Below are positions 1-8,971 of a stretch of DNA of 64,000 nt, in pieces (position 1 is the first letter of the stretch; every line of letters begins with the position of its first letter). Origin of the DNA: JAEUMY01 sp031394355 (GTDB taxonomy: Bacteria; Pseudomonadota; Gammaproteobacteria; Burkholderiales; Usitatibacteraceae); the NCBI GenBank assembly GCA_031394355.1, contig JANNSU010000008.1, positions 62,001 through 126,000 on the forward strand, given 5' to 3'. Position numbers and translations under genes: made by a program. The notes under the pieces were generated by a model. The model did no database searches, was not told the origin of the DNA, and saw only the letters and a list, made by a program, of their open reading frames with translations.

Positions 1-340
1 CGTAGGTGAGGGTGGGCTCATACTCTTGTGAGTCGAAGTAGACGTCGCCGCCAGCGCCCCACCCGCACAGTTCCGTGCCGGCCTTTTGGGCGCAGACCCG
101 CGCGTTTTCCGCCAAGGAGGCAATGAAGCTGGACGAGAAAGGCGGCACCGGTGCCTTCGTCTTTTGCATGGGGTCTGCTTTGTAGTGGCGGAAATAGTCG
201 CGGTAGAAACGCTCGATGGTTTCGGCTGCTGAAGCAGGCCCAACGGGGACGCTGAGCTGAGACCAATAGATGCCTCCTCCTGTTGCGGCCAACACGGCCA
301 GTGCAAGCAAGGCGCCTAACAACACTTTGTTCGCTTTCAA
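1..340 (-). CDS. Exported protein, DUF3828-like, cut by window edge
   Basis: A reading frame runs without a stop from a TTG codon at 340 down to base 1, so its 3' end lies outside the window. GGAGG at 347-351 (read on the minus strand) sits six bases before the TTG, which decides this unusual start. The product begins with a Lys-rich end, a hydrophobic stretch (LLGALLALAVLAA) and a likely export signal, then ERFYRDYFRHY and, further on, ELCGWGAGGDVYFDSQEY. That layout resembles small exported DUF3828 proteins, whose function is unknown. Family membership is inferred from motif resemblance only; the existence of the gene is better supported than its name. Confidence 0.65.
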   Translation of the reverse strand, partial: MKANKVLLGALLALAVLAATGGGIYWSQLSVPVGPASAAETIERFYRDYFRHYKADPMQKTKAPVPPFSSSFIASLAENARVCAQKAGTELCGWGAGGDVYFDSQEYEPTLTY

Positions 341-700
341 TCTAAACCTCCGAGGCTTAACCGCGCTTTGCCCTATGTGGTTCAGGGCGGATGGGACAAA
401 TCGTCTCAGCGGCGAATGTGGGACACGCGCCAGACCTGCGTCTTGGTGGGATGGTTGGTGTTCTCGCCTCTAAATCAGGAGCTTGTACAGCGGGGCACAG
501 AAATTTGAATGACCCATTTTCAAGGCCCCGCACTGTACCGTCCAGCCGGTGAATGGTCAAACAAGTGGCAGCACTGCAGTGCTAGGTCGCTTCCTCGACT
601 TCGGAGATAATCTTCTGTCACAGCGCGCCTGAGTGCCCATGCACTGCTTGAGCGGGCCAAGCCCGTTAATACCGAATTTTCGCCAATCTGAAAGCACCCC
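341..700. other. Intergenic region, nothing convincing
   Basis: No frame here has a plausible ribosome binding site or family resemblance. The only structure I see is a perfect 14-bp palindrome, AGCACTGCAGTGCT, at 570-583. The stretch may hold the promoters of the flanking divergent genes. Confidence 0.5.
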
Positions 701-1117
701 GTGTTCTCACACATTTTCGTAGGCGTCACTGACTTCGACCGCGCGCTGGCGTTCTACATCCCGCTGATGTCTGCCCTGGGCAACCCGCCCCGCTTCTGTG
801 ATCGTTCACGCCCGTGGGCCGGATGGCAATCGAGTCCGGGGCCTCGTCCGCTGTTTGTCATTGGCGCGCCACACGACAAGCTCGCACATGCGCCGGGGAA
901 CGGGCAGATGATTGCTTTACTCGCTGAGAGGAGGGCGGTTGTGGACCAGGCTTACGCGATTGCGTTGGCGCATGGCGGCACGTCGGAGGGCGCGCCGGGA
1001 TTGCGGCCGGAATATCACGAGCATTACTACGGTGCGTACTTCCGCGACCCGGACGGGAACAAGATTTGTGTGGTTTGCCATTCGCCGTCGGGGTGGAACC
1101 TCGGTGATCTGGGTTAG
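701..1117 (+). CDS. VOC (glyoxalase/bleomycin resistance) family protein
   Basis: This 138-residue protein starts at GTG and opens with MFSHIFVGVTDFDRALAFY, the usual first strand and helix of the vicinal-oxygen-chelate fold. It ends with the typical YYGAYFRDPDGNKICVVCH strand, in which the Asp-Pro-Asp-Gly-Asn turn is a family hallmark. Length fits a single-domain VOC protein. Such proteins bind a metal and act on varied small molecules, so the substrate cannot be read from sequence. It stands alone between two intergenic regions. No strong Shine-Dalgarno precedes the GTG, so the start is moderately sure. Confidence 0.85.
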   Translation: MFSHIFVGVTDFDRALAFYIPLMSALGNPPRFCDRSRPWAGWQSSPGPRPLFVIGAPHDKLAHAPGNGQMIALLAERRAVVDQAYAIALAHGGTSEGAPGLRPEYHEHYYGAYFRDPDGNKICVVCHSPSGWNLGDLG

Positions 1118-1478
1118 CCCACCAGTCTCGCTGCCGGCCATCCTGAACTGCGAATATTCGCGTCTGGGCCATGGAGTGCCGTTCTCGGGGAGGACTGCCG
1201 GGAACCCGCTGGCCTAGTTGGTGCCGAAGATTTGCGAACCGTCCGCCCTGGCTCCATACCCTCTTTGGACTCAGGGGGAATGTTCTTTTTTCGACTTGTC
1301 GGACGCTGCTACGCCTGAGGCTATCAAACGCAAGTCGCGCATTTGAGTGACCGGCTTTCCCTACCAATCGAGAACAATTGCTAAAACGTTGAGTCATAGA
1401 CAGTTCCATGCGCTTGCCCTGTACACTGATTTGGTCTTGTTATTCTCGGTTTTTTAATCCCTTTGCTTGGAATTGATT
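1118..1478. other. Intergenic region with one copy of the iterated palindrome
   Basis: Apart from the 12-bp palindrome at 1150-1161, 33 bases after the VOC stop, I see no gene or RNA. The final 100 bases are AT-rich compared with the surroundings and probably hold the promoter of the small membrane genes that follow. Confidence 0.5.
1150..1161. repeat. Iterated palindrome GCGAATATTCGC, copy 1
   Basis: Exact copy between genes, 33 bases after the VOC stop codon; T on the left, G on the right. Confidence 0.9.
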
Positions 1479-1703
1479 GTGAACAGAGCTGTAAATGTTC
1501 TACGTAGCGCACTTCCCGTGCTGGGCAACGTGCTCACTCTAGTTGGCTGCCTTGGCCTACTGCTTGCCGTGAGCGGCGTTCTGGATGCGGACATCTTTGC
1601 AGTGGGGATTTCGTCAGGAATACGCGTGATTGGCACAGTGGCGGTATCCGGATGTCTGCTGAGTGCCATCGGCTACGGCCTCGCAGACTTTTTTGAGAAG
1701 TGA
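1479..1703 (+). CDS. Small membrane protein, 74 aa, unknown
   Basis: First of three tiny membrane genes. The product (MNRAVNVLRSALPVLGNV...) has two hydrophobic helices, roughly residues 12-32 and 42-65, and a short charged C-terminus (ADFFEK). I chose GTG at 1479; an in-frame TTG at 1467 would add four residues, and neither has a strong ribosome binding site. The stop codon is followed after 19 bases by the next gene, so the three are probably cotranscribed. No family is recognised. AT content is higher than in neighbours, which may reflect acquired DNA or just hydrophobic codon demand. Confidence 0.6.
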   Translation: MNRAVNVLRSALPVLGNVLTLVGCLGLLLAVSGVLDADIFAVGISSGIRVIGTVAVSGCLLSAIGYGLADFFEK

Positions 1704-1722
1704 AACCTTAGGAGATTCCCAA

Positions 1723-1905
1723 ATGTTTAGAAAGTCCGATTTTTTTATTATCTTTGCCGTGATGATTTCTTTCGCCATTTCCGCCTATTTGTGGTTCGTC
1801 GTTCAAGATCGTGAGCAAGCGATTTACACCGCTATCTGGATCCCATCAATTTTCTGCTTCGGTATTTACTTCAAGTTGGCCGCATTGCTTGGGAGAAAGG
1901 CATGA
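1723..1905 (+). CDS. Small membrane protein, 60 aa, two helices
   Basis: The start is fixed by AGGAG at 1710-1714, eight bases before ATG. The product MFRKSDFFIIFAVMISFAI... has two membrane helices (about residues 6-27 and 36-55) joined by a loop with DREQAIYTAIWIPSIF. The IWIPSIF-type second helix resembles widespread 55-65 residue membrane proteins of unknown role, in which a short loop precedes a G/A-x-W-x-P-S-I/L segment; I offer this as a recollection, not a match. It overlaps the next gene by four bases (ATGA), implying translational coupling. Confidence 0.7.
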   Translation: MFRKSDFFIIFAVMISFAISAYLWFVVQDREQAIYTAIWIPSIFCFGIYFKLAALLGRKA

Positions 1906-2000
1906 CAACACTTCAGCTTCTCTACTTTGCCATTTTTGTTTTCGCAATGCTGCTAATTGGTCTGGGCTTGACCGTCATGGAATTTCGTAAGAACAAATGA
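1902..2000 (+). CDS. 32-residue single-helix membrane protein
   Basis: ATG at 1902 overlaps the stop of the preceding gene (ATGA at 1902-1905). The frame encodes MTTLQLLYFAIFVFAMLLIG, continues through a single membrane helix and ends MEFRKNK with a positive tail, a Cin-type topology. The size and coupling to a second small membrane gene suggest a subunit or regulator of a larger membrane complex, comparable in style (not sequence) to CydX or KdpF. It may be easily overlooked because of its length. Function unknown. Confidence 0.6.
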   Translation: MTTLQLLYFAIFVFAMLLIGLGLTVMEFRKNK

Positions 2001-2134
2001 GGCGAAACTCGGTCGATGGTGGAGATCGAACAGAATCCAGTACGTGCCTTGTTGCATCCATCTATACCCGCCTGATTAGAAACTTTCGGAGGAGCCAGGC
2101 CTACTTTTCGAGCGCCGATCTTTAACCCCGCCCC

Positions 2135-2725
2135 CTACCGAATCTCCCTCGACCACTCGCTGAAGCCGTTCACACACGGCTTGCCGTCTTCGATTTCCAG
2201 CGAGACGTTGATGAAGAGCTGCTGCGGAAGTTTGTGCCAGGTTTTCTTCGGGTCCAGTTGCTCGCTGGCCTTGAAGGTGAGGATCAATGGCGAGCTGGGT
2301 GGCTCCAGCTCAACCAGGCGAACTTTGCGCGCAACCCATGCTTTGCCATCGTTACTGGCCATGGCTTGCCCCTGCGGCTGCGACAGCATGCGGCGCGTGC
2401 GAAGGCAGGTCATGTCGCGGTAGTCCATCATCCGGCCTTCTGTGTAGGCCGCGAATGCGTTACGGACCAGTGGCTCGTATTCGCTTTTCACGCTGGCGCT
2501 GCGGCGGGCGTTCTCTTCCTTGGTGACGACGGTGCCGGGGCTGATGAGATCTGCGCGCCTTGGCGGTGGTGCGATGACCTTTTCGATGCCTTGCTTCTTC
2601 ACCTCATCGTTGCAGGGGCGCTCCTGATAGGTGGTCTTGCCATCGACGACGCATTTATAGGCAGCCTGCGGCTGAAAGCTCAGCATGAGCGCGGCGGCGC
2701 AGGTGGCCGCGAGGGGGAGATTCAT
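2135..2725 (-). CDS. Exported DUF4124-type protein
   Basis: The 196-residue product starts with a signal peptide (MNLPLAATCAAALMLSFQPQ, cleavage near AAYKC). Immediately after it comes YKCVVDGKTTYQERPCND, the hallmark of DUF4124 domains, which carry a Lys-x-x-Asp-x-x-Gly core and paired cysteines and are common in exported proteobacterial proteins. The remaining 140 residues have no recognised domain; two further cysteines occur (TCLRTRR, KPCVNGF). I start at the ATG at 2725 because it begins the signal peptide; a longer frame upstream is open but composition there is unlike protein. The role is unknown. Confidence 0.8.
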   Translation of the reverse strand: MNLPLAATCAAALMLSFQPQAAYKCVVDGKTTYQERPCNDEVKKQGIEKVIAPPPRRADLISPGTVVTKEENARRSASVKSEYEPLVRNAFAAYTEGRMMDYRDMTCLRTRRMLSQPQGQAMASNDGKAWVARKVRLVELEPPSSPLILTFKASEQLDPKKTWHKLPQQLFINVSLEIEDGKPCVNGFSEWSREIR

Positions 2726-2926
2726 GGTTGTCCGAGGTGTTGTGGAGTCGGGTGGGGTCTTCGGCGAAGCAGCGAGGCTGCACCCGCAGACTGTAGCGAA
2801 TCTCCGGCACGGCTGGCAAGCGCAGCGCGCATCGAAGGCATGCGTCACGTCGGCCATGCATGGTTCGGTTGAATCTCTCGGACCTTGCAGCCGCCAGCCG
2901 CTTCCCGCACGCCCTCACTGACCCAC

Positions 2927-5389
2927 CTACGCCGCCCGCAGATCCTCCAGCACACTGTCCACCGCCCGCTCTGACAACGGCACCTCTGCGAATATTCGCA
3001 CCAGGCCATCGTGCAGCTGCAGCGCGAATGCATCGGGTGTCAGCGAAATGGCGCGGGCGGAATCGGGGTTGGTGAACAGCATGACGCCCTTGTGCGGGCT
3101 GATCCACGAGAGCTTGGCGCGAAGGCGGCCATCCGGGCGCTTGAATTCCACCCATGTGCCGCGTGACAGCGTCGGTCTCGCTGTCTGCAGCGGCTCTCTG
3201 TCTGCAGTCATGCGGATTTCTTCGACGCGCACGCCATCGGCTTCGAGATGAATGCGCATGAGGCCGGGCTCCCCCGGATGGACTTCAAACTGCTCTGGTA
3301 CGTTTGATACCTGTACGTGCACCGTGGATGCATCCACCAGCTCGCTTGCAGTGGCCTCGCGGGCAGCATCTCTTGCTGCATCGGTCTGACCCGGTTGTCG
3401 CAGCCCTGCCTTCACGGCCCTGGCGTGGTGATCCACGAGGGCAGAAAAGAATCTCTCCCGCTCGCCGGGGGCTACCTCGATTCCGGACAGGCCTTGCTGC
3501 AGGATGCGCAGCATGCGCGGCAGCAGGCCGACCAGACGCTTGCGATCATCGACAGAGAGTTTCGGTTCAAGACTCCAGAGCAAGTCGTCCACCACCTGGC
3601 AGGCCGTGCCCCAGGCTGCGCCGTCTTCTCCGCTGGCGAGCCAGGCATGCTTCAGCACATCGACCCAGCGTGCCTTCAACATCACCACCACCGCTGCAGG
3701 CAGGGTCTTGCCGTCCAGCCGCCCCGCAATGGCGTTTTCGGCGACCACGCGGGCGATCTCGCGTTGCTCCCGATCGTGAATCAGCCGGGTGGATTGCTCG
3801 ACAAAGCCGGAGCCACTTTCGTCGCGTGCAGTCATGAATGCCTGCAGACCGTTGACCTCCTGGGTGAAGACACCCAGATCCGTGTCAAAGCCGAGCTGCA
3901 CCCGGCCTACCAGTGCCTCCATGAATTGATACGACGGATGTGACTCGTCCACCGACTCATCGCATTGCAGGGCCAGCTCGGCCAACCCATCCAGAAGCAG
4001 CCTGGCCGGATGGGTCTTTTGCGAAAAGAAGCACTTGTCGAGCAGTGCCGCCTTCAGGATGGGAATCTGCAGGCGGGCCAGGAGCGCCTTGATGGGTGAC
4101 GGAATCTGCCGATCACTGAACACGTAGTCAAACAGCATGGCCACGATGTCGATCGTCATGCTGTCGACCTGGCTGGCGCTGGCTTTCAGTTCCCGTGTGC
4201 CGATATCGCGCAGCACATTGAGCGCAGCAGCCAGATCAATGGAATCGTTTTGGGTGTTGCCGCTTGTAGCCTGGCTGGTGGAGCGTGTGACGGGCCCCAT
4301 CTGCTGCTGCAGGCTGGTCAGTTGGCCCAGCAGCTGCGACATCGGCATGGCGGGCGGAAGTGGGGCGGTGCCATCGCTTGTTGCCAGGCGGCCGTGTGGC
4401 GCAACGAAATGTGTCGCGGCGTTTTGCGCAACCGCGTTCGAAGCAAGATTGTTCTGTGTTGCGTGCGCCGCAGCGCCGCTCATCAGCTGCTGCAGCATGC
4501 TGAACAAGTCTCCGCCGGCGCCGGACATTTGAGCGGCTTGAGGCGGGTGTGAAGGGTGCGATGGGCCAGCGTTTGAGGTCGCAGTGGTTCTGGCGGCGTT
4601 GTCCGCGCTCGCGGCTTTGTAAGTGCCTTCTGGTCCCTGCGCGGACGGTGCTGGCCGATTGCTGGGCTGAATGGGCGCGCGATAGGTCACGCGAATATCG
4701 GGCAGCACGCGATGCAGCTCCACCAGCCGTGCGTTGACATCTCGGTACACCTGGGTGAGATCCTGCGTGACATGTTGCTGGCACATCCGAAGGAGAGTGA
4801 GCTTCACCTGCGAGCCGGCGTTGATCTGGCCGCAGGCGTCCTGCAGTGCCCTGCAAACCGTCTCCGGGCTGAGGGGATTTTCCGCGCCCGCCATGTCGGG
4901 CTCATCCATGAGGAAGCCGAGCCGCTGGGTAAGGGCGCCCAGCTCTTCCTCGCTGCCGGACTTCATGGTGCTGGCCATTGCTGACATTGCAATGGATTCT
5001 TCCAGGTCGGCTTCATCCACCAGCTTCAGTTCCAGCACGGGGGCTGCCTTGACTGGCGTGGCCACATCGCCGCGCACCTTGCCGTCGAACTCGCCCAGGA
5101 AGCGCTGGCGAAAGGCACTCTCGATGCTGCCGCGCTTCTCGCGCGATTGGGCGCGTGCGTCGAGGTAGACATTCTGCAGTTCCCGATCCACCGAGCCCTG
5201 GGCCAGCTCAAAGAGCTCATTCTCGATGTTGTCGAATGCCTTGGTCACGAGTTCGCAAATTCGGTTGAGCGCCAGCTCCCGGCAATCATTGATGACGGTG
5301 GCGGACTTGGGGGCGATGTGGCGGGAGGACCGCGCGCGCAGGCGAGAATCCAGGGCAACCACGTTGTCAACTGTCGAGCGCGCGTGCAT
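2927..5389 (-). CDS. DUF1631 family protein
   Basis: The 820-residue product matches the DUF1631 family of beta- and gammaproteobacteria: N-terminal helical region, a Pro/Ala/Gln-rich middle (about residues 240-370), a long helical region, and a C-terminal beta-rich module (GTWVEFKRPDGRLRAKLSWI followed by GVMLFTNPDS) that resembles a PilZ-like barrel. The family is thought to be cytoplasmic and is often found near c-di-GMP genes, but its role is unproven. I start at the ATG at 5389, six bases after AAGGAG; the ATG at 5395 abuts that site with no spacing. A copy of the iterated palindrome near the 3' end encodes RIFA. Confidence 0.85.
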   Translation of the reverse strand: MHARSTVDNVVALDSRLRARSSRHIAPKSATVINDCRELALNRICELVTKAFDNIENELFELAQGSVDRELQNVYLDARAQSREKRGSIESAFRQRFLGEFDGKVRGDVATPVKAAPVLELKLVDEADLEESIAMSAMASTMKSGSEEELGALTQRLGFLMDEPDMAGAENPLSPETVCRALQDACGQINAGSQVKLTLLRMCQQHVTQDLTQVYRDVNARLVELHRVLPDIRVTYRAPIQPSNRPAPSAQGPEGTYKAASADNAARTTATSNAGPSHPSHPPQAAQMSGAGGDLFSMLQQLMSGAAAHATQNNLASNAVAQNAATHFVAPHGRLATSDGTAPLPPAMPMSQLLGQLTSLQQQMGPVTRSTSQATSGNTQNDSIDLAAALNVLRDIGTRELKASASQVDSMTIDIVAMLFDYVFSDRQIPSPIKALLARLQIPILKAALLDKCFFSQKTHPARLLLDGLAELALQCDESVDESHPSYQFMEALVGRVQLGFDTDLGVFTQEVNGLQAFMTARDESGSGFVEQSTRLIHDREQREIARVVAENAIAGRLDGKTLPAAVVVMLKARWVDVLKHAWLASGEDGAAWGTACQVVDDLLWSLEPKLSVDDRKRLVGLLPRMLRILQQGLSGIEVAPGERERFFSALVDHHARAVKAGLRQPGQTDAARDAAREATASELVDASTVHVQVSNVPEQFEVHPGEPGLMRIHLEADGVRVEEIRMTADREPLQTARPTLSRGTWVEFKRPDGRLRAKLSWISPHKGVMLFTNPDSARAISLTPDAFALQLHDGLVRIFAEVPLSERAVDSVLEDLRAA
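2988..2999. repeat. Iterated palindrome, copy 2
   Basis: Exact copy, inside the DUF1631 gene near its 3' end, where it encodes Arg-Ile-Phe-Ala. It forms the 14-bp version with T/A flanks. Confidence 0.9.
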
Positions 5390-6022
5390 GGCCATCTCCT
5401 TGCAATCCCGCGCGTGCGCGGAACAGCGGTACAGCAGCGGTCCAGGTGCACCGCGTTACCGCGGCGCGCTACAACACCGTGAACAGGGAGGCGGTCGGAT
5501 CGACAGACGCTGGCCAGACGTGCGAGAAGTGTGCAAAAACGGCGCACATCGCACGAAGGTTGCAAGGCATGGAATGCCCCTGCAAGGATGATGACTGGCA
5601 ATCCCGCTGTCATGGAATCTCTCTGTGCATGGAGATCCTGTAGACCGGTGACTTTGCGCCCCCAACTTTCGATGGGTTAGCCCTGTTTCAGTATCGCGAC
5701 CTGCCGAGGAACCATCGGCAGATCAATTGCTACGTTGGTAATCTATGGCCGGAACAGCAGGTCGTCAATCGGTGATATGCCTGATGGTGCTCGGGGTTTC
5801 CCCTGCTTGGCAACCTGGGCAGACGCCTATACGCGGATGGCATGTCGGCACTGTCGGGACGCATTCGAGGAATTCGGAAAAGAATAGTGCAGCAGGATTG
5901 CGCAGCCCGCAGCCCGCAGCCCGAAGCCTGCAGCCAGTGGCATCGATGCCGACCGGGTTCGGCTTGCGAATATTCGCGTGCGGATGCAGCATGCACACTG
6001 CACAGAATTCTGAAACCATTCC
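5390..6022. other. Long intergenic region
   Basis: About 630 bases separate the DUF1631 and SUKH genes, which point away from each other. No frame has protein-like composition. It holds a short degenerate GCAGCCC-rich run at about 5905-5937 and a copy of the iterated palindrome at 5966. Promoters for both genes should lie here. I see no RNA gene. Confidence 0.5.
5966..5977. repeat. Iterated palindrome, copy 3
   Basis: Exact copy 46 bases upstream of the SUKH-domain gene, between genes. Confidence 0.9.
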
Positions 6023-7030
6023 ATGAGCAGTCCCCCACCCGCCCCGCCAAATCTGGAAGATCGCGCCGCATTGATGGTCGCCGCCGAGAAGGCACAGCTG
6101 GAGGCGCTCACCACCGAGTCTGAGATCGAGATCATCGGTGTCACCAGCGCCATGGGCGCCGGCGCGATGGGCAGTCCGGCGGCCGGCGAGTGGACTCTGC
6201 GGCTCAGCTTGACGCGCTGGCGTGAAGTCGGCGGAACACGACATGGCAACGAACTGCGGATCTGTCTGATCACGAATGAAGTCGAGATCGACCGGATCGT
6301 CGAGGCGATCCCTGGTGCGACGGCTGTACGCATGCGTCTGCGTCTTGTGGTGCCGCCCGCATCATCGGCGTCCCCATTGGATATGCTGCCCACTGCAACG
6401 CTCTCGGCACTGCTCGATGAGCCCGTCGATGATGCGGAGATGGTCGCCTACGCCGCGAAGCTGGAGGCCGACGCTGCCGCACCCATGGCGGCTATCGAGT
6501 CCCCCGGGACAGTACCGCCTGGTCCGAAGACGCCGATGACAATGGAATCATTTGTCGCAGCGGTAAAGGAAAAGCTTCCGCCCGCACCGGCATCCGAGAT
6601 TGCCGCATTCGAACAGTCACTGGGCTGCCGCCTGCCCGATCTCTATCGCACTTTTCTGATGGCCTGCAATGGCGGCTTTGTCTCCGGTGAGCTGTGTTTC
6701 GAGGGTCTGTCGCCGTCTGGTGAGGGGGTTGGCACAAGCATCCATCACATCGGTGGATTCCGCGAGGAAAACTACTTCTCGCTGGCATGGGCCAGAGCGA
6801 TCTATGAAAGCCGGATTCCAGACGATCTTCTCTGGATCATGGACGACCCGTTTGGCAATGCCATCTGTCTGGGCTTGCGCGGCGCGCATGTCGGGAAAGT
6901 CTACTTCTGGGACCACGAGGAAGAGCCTGATGAGGGCTGGGATGGCACAGTCGAAGGCGCAGGAAACATTCTGCTGTTGGCGGAGACGTTCTCTGCGTTC
7001 GTTGCAGGCCTGCGTCCGCGAGGATTCTGA
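6023..7030 (+). CDS. SMI1/KNR4 (SUKH) protein with an extra N-terminal domain
   Basis: Residues about 175-330 form a SUKH-1 domain: FEQSLGCRLPDLYRTFLMACNG, then the GGF..ENYFSL segment, DDPFGNAICLGLRGAHVGKVYFWDHE and a closing helix. SUKH domains occur in contact-dependent toxin immunity proteins and in other bacterial regulators. Residues 1-160 form a separate unit with a beta-rich stretch (EWTLRLSLTRWREVGG...RMRLRLVV) that I do not recognise, joined by an Ala/Pro linker. Ordinary SUKH immunity proteins are about 150 residues, so this is roughly twice as long. No toxin gene is adjacent, so immunity is only one option. Confidence 0.8.
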   Translation: MSSPPPAPPNLEDRAALMVAAEKAQLEALTTESEIEIIGVTSAMGAGAMGSPAAGEWTLRLSLTRWREVGGTRHGNELRICLITNEVEIDRIVEAIPGATAVRMRLRLVVPPASSASPLDMLPTATLSALLDEPVDDAEMVAYAAKLEADAAAPMAAIESPGTVPPGPKTPMTMESFVAAVKEKLPPAPASEIAAFEQSLGCRLPDLYRTFLMACNGGFVSGELCFEGLSPSGEGVGTSIHHIGGFREENYFSLAWARAIYESRIPDDLLWIMDDPFGNAICLGLRGAHVGKVYFWDHEEEPDEGWDGTVEGAGNILLLAETFSAFVAGLRPRGF

Positions 7031-7102
7031 TTGTGAAGATCCACCGGGCAATCAGGGGGTGCAGCGCGCAGTCGTTGCCCGGCCAGTGGAATGATCGTCC
7101 AT

Positions 7103-7114
7103 GCGAATATTCGC
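7103..7114. repeat. Iterated palindrome, copy 4
   Basis: Exact copy between two convergent genes (SUKH and the chemotaxis transducer). The symmetry extends to 16 bp, ATGCGAATATTCGCAT at 7101-7116. No T-run follows, so it is not an ordinary terminator. Confidence 0.9.
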
Positions 7115-7171
7115 ATAGCCATGCAATGCAGTTGCCGCATCGGGCCCGGCGCAACTCTCGAGCTTGCAGTG

Positions 7172-8869
7172 CTATCGCGCCCCATCAGTGTTCCATCCCA
7201 TCAACACGGCGCCCCAGCGCTGGCCCTTGACGAAGAGCGGCACGGTGAGCGCAGTGACGATGGCGCCTGTGTCGCGGGCGTAGGTCTGCACGAGAAACTG
7301 GCCGGCTGCTTCCGGCGTTTCGGCCAGATTGCAGCCAGCGCGCTGGAAATCGGCGCGGGTGACCTGGTTGCCCAGACGCGCGGCCTGCGGCAGCCCCACG
7401 CGCGCGCCGCGTAGCAACACGCGCTGGTCGGTAAAAAATCGCTTGATGCGGTTGCCGATGAGATCCTGCTCCGCAATGCCCGTCCAATCCTTGCAATACT
7501 CGGTGTTGTGGATCGGGCCGTATGTGTTGAGGTCGATGATCAGGGCAAAGATGAGCGCAGGCTCCTCGGCTTTCACCTTGTCCATTGCGCGTTGCAGATC
7601 GACATCAACCAGGGCGTCGTAGCGCGTGTGATATTTCGGCGGCTGAAATCCGCTTGAGGGGACACGGCTAACGTCGAAGAGGTGAGCCAGCGAGCGGATG
7701 TCACCACCCTTGATCTCGTGATACTCCAGTGCCAGCACATCGTCCAGCGTGCAACGGCGGCTGTCGATGGCCTGGCCCATGATCTCGGCGCATGCGCGTG
7801 CGAGCTTGTGTGCCCTCGAAAGCGTGCGGTGAAACACGCTACCGGTGTCGACACTTTCGAAATGCCGGAAGGTTTCCTCGGTCAGCTCGGACAGAGCGAA
7901 GGTGGCAGCGGTCATCGCCTCGGCATCCGCCGTGATGGTCTGCGATGATTCACTGGCGGCCTTCAGCTTTGCGAACACTTCCGCCACACCTTCGCGCTGC
8001 TGCTCGACCGCAGACGTGATGGACAGCATGTGGTCTTCGACGTTGATGGCGAGCCCCGATAGTCGCTCCATGGCCGCACCTGCGGCATGTGCGTGGCCGG
8101 CCGTGGTGTCGACGAGGCTGGCACTTTTCTCCACGGCGTCCCGGGCCGGGCCGAGCTCGTCGTTGACCTTGTTCAGGAGTGCCTTGATTTCGCGGGTGCG
8201 GTTGGCGGTGAGCTCTGCCAGCGTGCCGATCTCCTTGGCCACCACCGCGAAGCCGCGTCCATGATGGCCCGCACGTGCGGCCTCGATGGCGGCATTGAAT
8301 GACAGGAGCTTGGTCTGGCGGGCGATGTCGTCGATGATCTCGCTCACCTGCGAAATGGATTGGACGCCAACGACCAGACGGTCGATACGCGCCACCGTTT
8401 CGCGCATCTGCGTCTCCAGTTCCGCCGCAGATACTGCACCCTTCTTGCTCAATGTGCGGCCTTCGGCAGTGACGAGATTCATCGAATGCGCGGCCTCCCG
8501 GGTTTGCTCGGAGGAGCTGGCGATGCGCTTGATGTCATCGTTCAGCTTGCTACTCGTGCCGAGCATTTCGCCCAGCGCGGTATGGATGCGCCGGATCTGC
8601 TGGCTGACCGAGCCCAGACGCTGCGACGTGCGGGCTGCACCGACGGCGGTGCGCGTGATCGCATCCTGCAACGCTGACAGTGTGGCGCGATAGCTGCCCG
8701 ATGCGCCCCGACCCGGAATGAGTCGAGACCACCATGAACCGGTCGTGGGTGTTGTGCTCACATCAATGGCCGCATGGGGCAGCGCAGGCCCTGGCACGCT
8801 CCGTGTGGTAGTGCGTACGCTATGCCGCAAATCCGGCGTCGTCGCCGGCATCTTTCCTGACTTCTCCAT
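7172..8869 (-). CDS. Soluble methyl-accepting chemotaxis protein with C-terminal sensor
   Basis: The 565-residue protein has no clear membrane helix. Residues about 65-340 form the antiparallel coiled coil of a chemotaxis transducer, with the conserved hairpin tip IARQTKLLSFNAAIEAARAG and GFAVVAKEIGTLA that binds CheA and CheW. Residues about 370-565 form a C-terminal domain (FALIIDLNTYGPIHN, IKRFFTDQRVLLRGARVGL, and a final strand WGAVLMGW) resembling a single-Cache or PAS-like sensor fold. A soluble transducer with the sensor at the C-terminus should detect a cytoplasmic signal. No che genes are nearby, so it must work with a core complex encoded elsewhere. Confidence 0.85.
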   Translation of the reverse strand: MEKSGKMPATTPDLRHSVRTTTRSVPGPALPHAAIDVSTTPTTGSWWSRLIPGRGASGSYRATLSALQDAITRTAVGAARTSQRLGSVSQQIRRIHTALGEMLGTSSKLNDDIKRIASSSEQTREAAHSMNLVTAEGRTLSKKGAVSAAELETQMRETVARIDRLVVGVQSISQVSEIIDDIARQTKLLSFNAAIEAARAGHHGRGFAVVAKEIGTLAELTANRTREIKALLNKVNDELGPARDAVEKSASLVDTTAGHAHAAGAAMERLSGLAINVEDHMLSITSAVEQQREGVAEVFAKLKAASESSQTITADAEAMTAATFALSELTEETFRHFESVDTGSVFHRTLSRAHKLARACAEIMGQAIDSRRCTLDDVLALEYHEIKGGDIRSLAHLFDVSRVPSSGFQPPKYHTRYDALVDVDLQRAMDKVKAEEPALIFALIIDLNTYGPIHNTEYCKDWTGIAEQDLIGNRIKRFFTDQRVLLRGARVGLPQAARLGNQVTRADFQRAGCNLAETPEAAGQFLVQTYARDTGAIVTALTVPLFVKGQRWGAVLMGWNTDGAR

Positions 8870-8971
8870 GGCGGTACCGCCTTGTGTCCACTTGTTATGG
8901 GATGAGTCTAACCCCGTGGCGGGCCGGGAGGGGAGTCTGGTGCGAACAGAGCGAGTTGTCGGCCTCGCGTT

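Noticed and set aside
18..266. An Arg-rich 82-codon frame at the window start
   Set aside because: It overlaps, in another frame of the same strand, the exported DUF3828-like gene that has a signal peptide and a ribosome site.
4691..4700. GCGAATATCG as another copy of the palindrome
   Set aside because: It lacks the second half of the symmetry; only a partial match.
5905..5937. GCAGCCC-rich run as a functional repeat
   Set aside because: Short, degenerate and without any nearby gene feature; kept only as a note in the intergenic entry.
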